64,000 bases of DNA from Saprospiraceae bacterium (lineage in GTDB: Bacteria; Bacteroidota; Bacteroidia; Chitinophagales; Saprospiraceae): the NCBI GenBank assembly GCA_041392805.1, contig JAWKLJ010000002.1, positions 1 through 64,000 of the forward strand, written 5' to 3'. Each line of letters opens with the position of its first letter. The stretch's first letter is position 1. Shown in pieces: positions 57,481 through 64,000 of the stretch. The notes beneath the pieces are model-generated. The model saw only the letters and a list, made by a program, of their open reading frames with translations, did not search any database and was not told the origin of the DNA. The position numbers and the translations under genes were made by a program.

Positions 57481-58068
57481 TTATTCAGATTTGACCTCTC
57501 CATCTTCATCCAATTTGACATGTCCCCACCTTCGGCCACTTTGGATTTGGTAAACTGTATTTTCTTTAATGCCAAAAGATTTGGCTAGTACTTTTCTTTT
57601 GGTTTTACCTTCTTTGAGCGCTCGCTTCAGCAGCTTGACTTTAGATTCATTCATGATGTCCTGACTGGTCTTGGTGCGCTCTTTTTTGCGATAGGGGCTG
57701 GCCAAGTTGTGTTTGCTCCATTCCGCTTGGGTGACCCACATCAAATTTCCGGAATAATTATTACCCTTGTTATAATCCTTGTGAATGATACAGCATCGTT
57801 CTTCGGAGCGCCCGCGCACAAAATTTTCGGCCACAAACTTATGAATCATAATCAGGCCAGTACTATTGTCTTTTAATTTTTGATTTAGCGTTTTCAGACC
57901 ACCCCGCACGGCTGATCCTTTTACTAACCTTTCAGACCCACTTACTTTGTCAATGCTTTTGATTCGGCCAAAATTGGAGATTTTGTAATGGCAGGTTTTT
58001 GTCTCTTTTCCAAAATCGACATCTTTCCACTCTTCATTGAAATGGGATTTTACTTTTTGAATACTCAT
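57481..58068 (-). CDS. NUMOD4/HNH homing-endonuclease-like protein
   Basis: Protein of 195 aa. The NUMOD4 motif is at residues 11-38 (EEWKDVDFGKETKTCHYKIS, then NFGRIKS). An HNH-like region follows, with HKFVAENFVRG and IIHKDYNKGNNYSGNLMWVT (residues 76-112), then a C-terminal helix-turn-helix of the NUMOD1 or resolvase kind (KRKVLAKSFGIKENTVYQIQ). This is the architecture of freestanding phage- or bacterial homing endonucleases. It is not inside an intron or intein here. The neighbourhood is gene-poor and repeat-rich. Confidence 0.85.
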   Translation of the reverse strand: MSIQKVKSHFNEEWKDVDFGKETKTCHYKISNFGRIKSIDKVSGSERLVKGSAVRGGLKTLNQKLKDNSTGLIMIHKFVAENFVRGRSEERCCIIHKDYNKGNNYSGNLMWVTQAEWSKHNLASPYRKKERTKTSQDIMNESKVKLLKRALKEGKTKRKVLAKSFGIKENTVYQIQSGRRWGHVKLDEDGEVKSE

Positions 58069-58406
58069 TTTCTAGCTTACTTTTTTGTCCTATTAAAATA
58101 CAGTGGGCCATGCCTAGAATTTATTATTAATTGTCAACTATTGTGTTGTCAATTTGACAGGATTATACCTATGGATGACGACAAGCTATCATACGCTGGC
58201 TATATATTGTGCAAATGCAACAAGTTGCAGTTTAAAGCACTAATGCTTTTGCACCATTCTAGCTACGACAATAATCAGAGAAAAGAATTAATTTGTATAC
58301 TTCCAACAGAGCGTCGGTTATTAGACGAAGTCCACTGCTGTATATTTATACAATTTAAGGGTTTCTTTTGGGAAATTCAAGTGGGTTTCCTTACAAAAAA
58401 GTATGG

Positions 58407-58519
58407 TTCTTTGACAATTTCAGCGCTTTTGAGTCAAGGGGAAGCAAAAGGCGCCGCTTCCTTGCTCCACCGCTAAAGGTTCGGCGCACGCTCCCTTGCT
58501 CACAGAAATTGTCACAGAA
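58407..58519. repeat. MITE-like palindrome, family C, possible copy 2
   Basis: TTCTTTGACAATTTC (58407-58421) and GAAATTGTCACAGAA (58505-58519) are inverted with one mismatch in 15. Interior sequences (AAGGGGAAGC, CTCCCTTGCTC) are partly complementary. The left end resembles the palindrome at 36103. The gene-free stretch 58069-58558 holds this and a terminator; nothing else is recognised. Confidence 0.45.
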
Positions 58520-58526
58520 GGAGAAA

Positions 58527-58555
58527 GATTTGAGCCAAGGTTCAAATCCTTTTTT
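58527..58555. terminator. Rho-independent terminator downstream of the M16 protease gene
   Basis: GATTTGAGCC / GGTTCAAATC form a 10-bp stem with one mismatch around AA, followed on the plus strand by CTTTTTT and on the minus strand by TTTCTCCTTC. It is 4 bases past the stop of the M16 gene (58559). It may act in both directions. Confidence 0.6.
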
Positions 58556-58558
58556 GGA

Positions 58559-61420
58559 TTAATACCCAAAAACTTCTTCTAAATCCACCGTCCTCAAACT
58601 TCCAAAAGTCTCCAGATATTTCAGGTCAGTCTGGCGCTTGTCGCCCAAAACCAAAAACGAATAATAGCGGTCCTTTACATGCGTTTTTTGAAAATGTAAA
58701 AGATCGTCTAAGCTTGCCGACTTCAGCCGTTCGTAAAGCAGTTTATCCAAATCCTCTTCAAATCCCAAATCCTTGACTTTTTGAGCCTCCCAAAAAACAT
58801 CATTGGAGGGAATGCGGCTACTTTCCATACGTTTCAAGATGGATAGCCTGGCATTTTCCATGCTAGTTTCTACCACGGGCATATTTTCCAAAATATTGAG
58901 TAGAAAAGGGATGGCATCGGGGAGTTTATCGGGTTGTGTTCCCAGATAGGCTTGCAAATAATGCGCTAAATCTGCTTTTTGCGGAGAGGTATATATCGCA
59001 TAGGTCGAATAAGCAAGTGCCCTTGACTCCCTGATTTCTTGAAATACGATAGAAGATAAACCATAACCAAAATACTCATTAAACCATTCCCGCATGAGGT
59101 GTTCTTCCAGGCTGAAATGAGGGGTTCCCCTGGAAACAAGTAAGACATCCGTCTGAATTTGCGGAAAATCAAGGAACAACACCTCATTTTGGGTGCTAGC
59201 TAGCTGAACGAATTTTTTTGGTGGCGGTATAGGAAGCCTTACAGTTGGCACCTGATGGTACTTTTCTAGTAGTGGAATGACCTCCGCAGGCCGATTTTGA
59301 CCATAATAATACACTTGATGGTCAAAATGGCACAGTGACTTTATCTTTTGCACCAAGGTGTTTACTTCTAATGCCTCCAATTGATCTTTGGACAAGCGGT
59401 AGGTGAAATGAGAATGTGCACCGTAGCGAGCATAGTTGCCTAAGGCATCGCGGAGAATAGATTGTTTATCCTTTTTGGCGTTTTCCCTTTTTAGAAGGAG
59501 GTCCGCCACCATGTTTTTCAGGGCATTTGCATCACCTCTGACATTGGCCAGAATATGTTCGAATAGTTGCAGGCCTTCGGCAAAGGATTCCTCCAACCCG
59601 CTGAGAGAGATATAGGAACGTTCATCATAGCACACCACGTCAAAGGAGAGTCCGAGGCGGAAAAATTCCCATTGTAAGGCGGCTGCCGAATAGCGATCTG
59701 TACCCAGGTAGGGGAAATAGATTAAGGCGATGGCCAGTATGGGATCATTCGCTTTCCCCATTTCAAAGATATAATCTAACCGAAAAAGAGCATTGCTCGG
59801 ATTGTTTACATAAGAGAATTGCAGCCCATTCTGTAGGGTAAAAGACTTGATTTGTTCCTTGAAATCAGTGAATTGAGGCTGCAATGGTGGTGCGGGTGCT
59901 GCAAGAAACTGTTCGCCAAAGCTAGAAAGCGCATCCCGATTGAGTATCAAGGGCGTAATGCTAGGTTTATCAACCTTGATAACATTGGGGTCAACGCCTT
60001 GATTTTTATAAACGACTACAAAATTATCAGGGCGCAGCTTTTCCTGCACAAAATGGACAATATCCGCCTTAGTGACCTTTGCATTCCAGTCATTGAGCTT
60101 GACCACTTTTTCCCATGGTACCCCGAGTAAAAATGCCGTATTCATGGCACCTACCCGATGAGAATTATGACGGTAGGATTTTGTTTCTTGCAATTTTATA
60201 TCTCGAACAACTGCCTGTAATAGCGCTTCCTCAAATTCACCCTTGCGGAGCAAATCTAGTTGCTGGAGCAACAAGGCTTCGACCTGTTGCAGACTTTGCC
60301 CCGTACGAGGTCGACCAAAGAGGCCCAAAACACTGTAATCTTCATAAATCCAGGTCCAGGCTTCCCCATCCAATAATTGTTGTTGCTGGTTGAGGTGGAT
60401 GTCAATTAATCCTGCCTGTCCATTATGAAGCAAACCATTGATCAAACTCAAAAAGAATGGATCATCTGTCTGAGCACTACCCACTCGCCAGGCTATATCG
60501 ACAAACGCAGCCTCCTGCCCATAAACATTTTCTCTGACAGGCGTACTTATAGTCGGTTGTTCGGAAAAAGTGAAAGGAGGGAGCTCTTTGGACAAATAAT
60601 CTCCGAAGTATTGGTGTGCCAATCGAATCACCTCGTCAGGCTCAAAATCACCAGCTAAAATAAGTGCCATATTATTGGGCACATAATAAGTCTTAAAATA
60701 CCACTGTATCTTATGATGAGAAGGGTTTTTTAAATGTTCGGCGGTGCCGATAGTCGTTTGGGTGCCATAAGGATGATTGGGGAAAAGGGCTTTTCGGATG
60801 ACATTGTTTACTTTACGGAAATCCCGATCCTGGATCATATTGAATTCCTCATAAACGGTCTCTAACTCTGTATGAAAAAGGCGCAAAGCCATCATCCGAA
60901 AACGCTCGGATTCCAGTTTCATCCAACGTTCCAATTCATTAGCAGGAATATCGTTGAGGTAGACGGTTTGCTCCAGCCAGGTATAGGCGTTGGTGCCTTT
61001 GGCACCTATGGCTCCCGCCAACTTATCGTATTCATTAGGCGCTACAAGTTGTGCCGCTTCATAGGAAAGGCGATCAATTTCAGCATAAATGGCCTTTCTG
61101 TCTTCCTGGTTTGCTGTCTTGCGGTGCTGTTCATAGAGCTCTGCAATCTTTTCCAGGTAGATGGATTCTTTCTCCCAATCGGTTGCTCCAATCTTACTCG
61201 TTCCCTTAAAAAGCATATGCTCCATATAGTGAGCCAGGCCTGTGGTTTCAGGTGGATCCTGTTTGGAGCCCGATCGTACACTTATGTTGGTATAAATCCT
61301 TGGCTCCTCTTTATTGACACTCATGAATACCTTCAAACCATTCGGAAGGGTGTACTGCTGGACCTTAAGAGGGTCATTTTCAACGGTTTGATAAGGGAAT
61401 ACGTCTGTAGAAACAACCAT
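58559..61420 (-). CDS. M16-family zinc metallopeptidase (insulinase/pitrilysin-like)
   Basis: Zinc peptidase of 953 aa containing two M16 halves. The inverted zinc motif HxxEH is HYMEH (residues 64-68) in GLAHYMEHMLFKGTSKIG. A distal Glu ligand is expected in ETVYEEFNMIQDRDFRK, near residue 190. The second half (from about residue 520) keeps the fold but no zinc motif, as usual. No signal peptide is seen at the N-terminus, MVVSTDVFPYQTVENDPLKV. It would degrade peptides inside the cell. It is monocistronic, with a terminator at 58527. Confidence 0.93.
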   Translation of the reverse strand: MVVSTDVFPYQTVENDPLKVQQYTLPNGLKVFMSVNKEEPRIYTNISVRSGSKQDPPETTGLAHYMEHMLFKGTSKIGATDWEKESIYLEKIAELYEQHRKTANQEDRKAIYAEIDRLSYEAAQLVAPNEYDKLAGAIGAKGTNAYTWLEQTVYLNDIPANELERWMKLESERFRMMALRLFHTELETVYEEFNMIQDRDFRKVNNVIRKALFPNHPYGTQTTIGTAEHLKNPSHHKIQWYFKTYYVPNNMALILAGDFEPDEVIRLAHQYFGDYLSKELPPFTFSEQPTISTPVRENVYGQEAAFVDIAWRVGSAQTDDPFFLSLINGLLHNGQAGLIDIHLNQQQQLLDGEAWTWIYEDYSVLGLFGRPRTGQSLQQVEALLLQQLDLLRKGEFEEALLQAVVRDIKLQETKSYRHNSHRVGAMNTAFLLGVPWEKVVKLNDWNAKVTKADIVHFVQEKLRPDNFVVVYKNQGVDPNVIKVDKPSITPLILNRDALSSFGEQFLAAPAPPLQPQFTDFKEQIKSFTLQNGLQFSYVNNPSNALFRLDYIFEMGKANDPILAIALIYFPYLGTDRYSAAALQWEFFRLGLSFDVVCYDERSYISLSGLEESFAEGLQLFEHILANVRGDANALKNMVADLLLKRENAKKDKQSILRDALGNYARYGAHSHFTYRLSKDQLEALEVNTLVQKIKSLCHFDHQVYYYGQNRPAEVIPLLEKYHQVPTVRLPIPPPKKFVQLASTQNEVLFLDFPQIQTDVLLVSRGTPHFSLEEHLMREWFNEYFGYGLSSIVFQEIRESRALAYSTYAIYTSPQKADLAHYLQAYLGTQPDKLPDAIPFLLNILENMPVVETSMENARLSILKRMESSRIPSNDVFWEAQKVKDLGFEEDLDKLLYERLKSASLDDLLHFQKTHVKDRYYSFLVLGDKRQTDLKYLETFGSLRTVDLEEVFGY

Positions 61421-61535
61421 TGTTCGACTTGTTTAGTTAACACAATTCATGTTCTATGGTAATTATCATCAAAGAACCATAATAAATATGTTATTAACAA
61501 ATTGAACGCTGAATGAGTTGTTTTTTTGGCTTAAG

Positions 61536-62243
61536 CTATTGATTTTCTTTGCTAATTTGATGCAACAAGGCTGCTGCGTCCTGGCTTTTCCATCCTTGAT
61601 TACGAGCAATATATTCCAAGAGGGGCTTGGCCTCGGTGCTTGCCTCCGTCTGTAGATAGGCCAAACTCAAAAACCAGCGATTTTCTAATTTGAAGCGCTC
61701 ATTACTTTCGGCCAATTGTTCTATTTTCAAAAAAAGCGCAATGGCTTTATCCATTTGGCCATCATAAAAATAACTCAGACCAAGGAAAAAATGATCGTCA
61801 ATGGTTGCTGGACCCATTTGGGCAATTTGTTCACCTAGCGCTATCGCTCCTTTAAAATCGTCACTGGCATAAGCCTGGACAAATTTTTCTCGCCATTCGT
61901 CCATTTTCGCCTCGCCTTTTCGGGAGGAGATGTGTGGAAAGGCATCTGCTTGAAGCTGTTCCTTGAGCAGCGCATGCAAGGAGAGGTTCTTTTCTTTCCT
62001 TGGAAGGCAAAGAAGGATGGCAATAAAAAGTGCAGCACCAGCAGCAATTTGAAGTAGGCGTAAGGAACGTTTCTTCAATTGTTTATCGGAAGGCCTGTAA
62101 ATGCCATGGTCTTCCACCAGTTTTTTAGACCATTCCTTTTTTTGTGCATCATCCAATCCAGCAACAATCAATTGTTCGCTGATTTGTTCCAACTCTTCTG
62201 GCGTTAAGGGTACGTTTTTTTTGTACTGATTAATTAATTTCAT
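61536..62243 (-). CDS. Single-pass membrane protein with TPR repeats, likely anti-sigma partner
   Basis: Protein of 235 aa. An N-terminal cytosolic part (residues 1-60, LTPEELEQISEQLIVAGLDD) is followed by one transmembrane helix at about 65-81 (QIAAGAALFIAILLCL) and a periplasmic TPR part (FKGAIALGEQIAQMGPATID, GQMDKAIALFLKIEQLAESN). The layout is that of membrane anti-sigma or sigma-associated proteins common in Saprospiraceae. It starts 14 bp after the stop of the ECF sigma gene, so the two form an operon. Confidence 0.7.
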   Translation of the reverse strand: MKLINQYKKNVPLTPEELEQISEQLIVAGLDDAQKKEWSKKLVEDHGIYRPSDKQLKKRSLRLLQIAAGAALFIAILLCLPRKEKNLSLHALLKEQLQADAFPHISSRKGEAKMDEWREKFVQAYASDDFKGAIALGEQIAQMGPATIDDHFFLGLSYFYDGQMDKAIALFLKIEQLAESNERFKLENRWFLSLAYLQTEASTEAKPLLEYIARNQGWKSQDAAALLHQISKENQ

Positions 62244-62257
62244 GATATGGAGCTTTG

Positions 62258-63073
62258 TTAAGCTATTTTATTAAAAGCAGCGCGCAGTTTTTCCAAACAA
62301 CGTTGTTTTTGTTTTCGAAGGGCAACATCGGTCTTTCCGGTCTTTTGTGCTATTTCAACCAAGGTGATTTTATCATAGTAAAAAGACTGAAGCAATCCCC
62401 GGCAATCCTGGCAAAGTTCTTGCCAAGCCCTGGCAAAAAGGGCCAAGGTCTCTTTAGGCAAGGTTTCATCTGGTACATCCAGTATATCAAAGTCATCCGG
62501 TAAAGCCTGAAGCTGAGGAAGGCGTTTTTCTTTTAGGTAAATTTGCCCGGCTATTTGGGTAAATAAATACCGCAAGTTTCCATACCTGATTTTACCAGCC
62601 TTTAAGCGTTTATGGAATTTGATTAAAGCTTCCATCGTTGCATCATAGGCGTCGGCAGGGCTGGCATTAAACTTGTCTTCTAAAAATCGGCTGCAAGCTT
62701 TAAAATGGGTTAAAAAAACCTGCTCGAAGAGTGTCTTATCTCCTAATTTGAGTGCCTCCAGCATCTGCTCAAACGCTTCCTGGGTAAGGTTGAAATTATT
62801 AAATACAACTTGGTTTTGCATGTTGACTTCCTTGCGGACTAGCTGTTGAGTTGCTTCCCAAAAAAGCTTAGTCCGGTATTTTTGTTCGCAGGAAAACCGT
62901 TGTTTCAAATCCTCAAAAACACGCTGTCTAACCTGCTCATAGGCTTGTTTTTGTTGTTTTAAATTGGACTTAATACGCTTGGTTATATCAGCATCGTACA
63001 ATTCAATGAATTGTAAGATACTGATTTCTCCTTCACTTGAACAAGTCAGCGATAATGGAATGTTAAAACTCAT
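62258..63073 (-). CDS. ECF-type RNA polymerase sigma factor, long N-terminus
   Basis: Sigma factor of the ECF group. From ATG 63073 it has 271 aa; an internal ATG at 62821 (MQNQVVFNNF) would give the usual 187 aa. The extra 84 residues are charged and coding-like, so the longer form is reported. Region 2 covers residues 95-180 (ALKLGDKTLFEQVFLTHFKA, GNLRYLFTQIAGQIYLKEKR), and region 4 residues 220-265 (ITLVEIAQKTGKTDVALRKQ). Just upstream of ATG 63073, ACAGTTGTCT (63092-63101) is one of three related 10-mers in this intergenic region. Confidence 0.85.
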   Translation of the reverse strand: MSFNIPLSLTCSSEGEISILQFIELYDADITKRIKSNLKQQKQAYEQVRQRVFEDLKQRFSCEQKYRTKLFWEATQQLVRKEVNMQNQVVFNNFNLTQEAFEQMLEALKLGDKTLFEQVFLTHFKACSRFLEDKFNASPADAYDATMEALIKFHKRLKAGKIRYGNLRYLFTQIAGQIYLKEKRLPQLQALPDDFDILDVPDETLPKETLALFARAWQELCQDCRGLLQSFYYDKITLVEIAQKTGKTDVALRKQKQRCLEKLRAAFNKIA

Positions 63074-63249
63074 AGCAATTTGATAAGGGTAACAGTTGTC
63101 TACTTTTCATAAATTATAAACCTGTAAATGGAAAAACGTGACAAAAAATGTCAGGGAACCAACACAAAAATGCTGTCACGAAAACAAATTATAGACTTAT
63201 AAGAATAGAGCGCACTATTATACACCTTCAGAAGGTGCAAGAGGCGCTA

Positions 63250-63408
63250 TTTTACAGTTGTCTTTATTTCTGAGCATGTCTCCGGAATGGGAGGCATGTT
63301 TTTTTATATTTGGCATGTCACGTTTGGCTGTCCTTGGGCTTTATAATTAAGTGTATTCCCTATTTCTTTAAAAAATGCTCATACATTATGTACAAGACAA
63401 CTGTAAAA
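63250..63408 (+). promoter_or_regulatory. 14-bp inverted repeat enclosing a terminator and reaching into the S8 protease start
   Basis: TTTTACAGTTGTCT (63250-63263) and AGACAACTGTAAAA (63395-63408) are perfect inverted copies. The right arm lies 5 bases downstream of the ATG at 63388. Between them lies a strong intrinsic terminator (63275-63305). A transcript reading through could pair the arms and block the translation start. A third copy of the core ACAGTTGTCT is at 63092-63101, beside the sigma gene, so a DNA-binding site is the alternative. Confidence 0.5.
63275..63305 (+). terminator. Rho-independent terminator in the leader of the S8 protease gene
   Basis: CATGTCTCC (63275-63283) pairs fully with GGAGGCATG (63290-63298, one G-T pair), loop GGAATG, followed by seven T. 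No gene precedes it on the plus strand within 200 bases; the hairpin CACCTTC/GAAGGTG at about 63222 also lies upstream. It could end a short leader or small RNA transcribed from about 63100-63200. Confidence 0.65.
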
Positions 63409-64000
63409 ACACTGCTATTTCTTGTTCTTTTTGGCCATTGCCTGAGTTTGGTTGGGCAAAATAATTTTTATCCCAATCATTTATTGATTAAGTTCCATCC
63501 GGGCACCCCTCCTGATTCCATAAATGAATTAGCGCAAAGGTATAATGCTCAATTTATCTGGATTTCTTTCCCTTCTCAAATGCAGCTTTGGGAAGTGAAT
63601 TTTTCCGGCAATAATACTTTTGGAGATATTCATGAGGTGGTTAAGAATGCGAATTCAAAAGGTACCGTAAAATCTGCTGGATTAGACCTGCTATTTGACC
63701 TGTCCTATTTTTTGGATAATCCCGATTTTAATATGCAAAAACCGGACCCTTTGTATGTATGCGAAGAACACCCCTATCAATTGGGCGGTAATATTAATGC
63801 TATTCAAGATAACCTGAATGTAAAAATAGCATTTGTTGATGCTGGCGGACCTGTTGGTGGCAATGAAGGTTTGTCTGTAAATCATCCAGCTGTTTTTTCT
63901 CCTTATATTATCCCGGGAAATGCCGGAATCGATTTTATTGAAGGGGATAATGTTCCCAATGATCAAAATGGACATGGCATACATACCGCAGGGATTGTGG
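63388..64000 (+). CDS. Subtilisin-like S8 serine peptidase, 3' end outside window
   Basis: Exported serine protease; 204 codons visible. The signal peptide is residues 1-24 (LLFLVLFGHCLSLVGQ). A propeptide-like part follows. The catalytic Asp is in IAFVDAGGPVGG (about residue 149; the usual context is DTG), and the catalytic His is in DQNGHGIHTAGIV at about residue 197. The Ser part lies beyond the window edge. The leader has an inverted repeat and terminator suggesting regulation (see 63250-63408). Confidence 0.85.
   Translation, partial: MYKTTVKTLLFLVLFGHCLSLVGQNNFYPNHLLIKFHPGTPPDSINELAQRYNAQFIWISFPSQMQLWEVNFSGNNTFGDIHEVVKNANSKGTVKSAGLDLLFDLSYFLDNPDFNMQKPDPLYVCEEHPYQLGGNINAIQDNLNVKIAFVDAGGPVGGNEGLSVNHPAVFSPYIIPGNAGIDFIEGDNVPNDQNGHGIHTAGIV

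Noticed and set aside
58527..58560. T-arm-like sequence (GGTTCAAATCC), possible tRNA
   Set aside because: No matching acceptor, D or anticodon arms lie upstream; the sequence is fully explained as a terminator hairpin. I saw no tRNA or rRNA gene in the window.
63215..63245. CACCTTC/GAAGGTG hairpin as a separate terminator
   Set aside because: The loop is a single base at full pairing and no T run follows; it is probably part of a larger leader structure.

Overview
The window looks like chromosomal DNA of a Bacteroidota bacterium, most likely a Saprospiraceae/Lewinella-like member of the Saprospiria. This rests on the protein families present, on TAnnTTTG-type -7 promoter boxes, on scarce Shine-Dalgarno sequences, and on the style of the ECF sigma/TPR pairs and secreted proteases. 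I could run no database search. All family names come from motif recognition.

Layout. (1) 1-4513, minus strand, visibly GC-richer: left half of an RND efflux locus (adaptor cut by the window edge, TolC-like channel, bcp peroxiredoxin, TetR, hotdog thioesterase, TetR). (2) 4514-5475: no gene; a 14-bp inverted repeat, a possible group II intron remnant and a GACC-rich tract. (3) 5476-12963, plus strand, AT-rich: a second efflux locus with the same parts (TetR, lipoprotein adaptor, RND permease, patatin-like lipase, TolC-like channel, hotdog thioesterase). (4) 13015-17904: a short integron-type gene-cassette array without a visible integrase. Three attC-like sites of 65-66 bp (after removing introns) delimit two cassettes whose ends are perfectly complementary over 10 and 9 bp. 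Two group II introns sit at the same position inside the first two sites. One intron keeps only a maturase-HNH remnant, the other has no reading frame, and both carry a 33-nt insert in domain V. The cassettes encode two unknown proteins, and a DUF4240-like protein plus a URI/GIY-YIG-like small nuclease. (5) 17931-20927: large secreted protein and a DUF6364/PIN toxin-antitoxin pair. (6) 21068-36052: mainly ion and osmotic homeostasis (Na+/H+ antiporter, three MscS-like proteins, TerC, CorA), PPK2, a large P-loop ATPase, an ECF sigma factor, and a DUF1611/PLP-enzyme pair with a lipoprotein and an outer-membrane barrel. MITE-like palindromic elements of three kinds lie between these genes. (7) 38286-57080, plus strand: the most striking block, a run of very large proteins without signal peptides (PhoD-like phosphoesterase, DUF6603-like 1182 aa, then 1055, 1636 and 580 aa proteins) closed by an S41-like protease with TPRs and a WD40 protein. 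Its function is unknown to me. (8) 57481-64000: NUMOD4/HNH endonuclease, M16 protease, ECF sigma factor with a TPR membrane partner, and the start of a subtilisin-like protease with an unusual leader.

The two strongest leads are the cassette array with introns in its attC sites and the giant-protein cluster.
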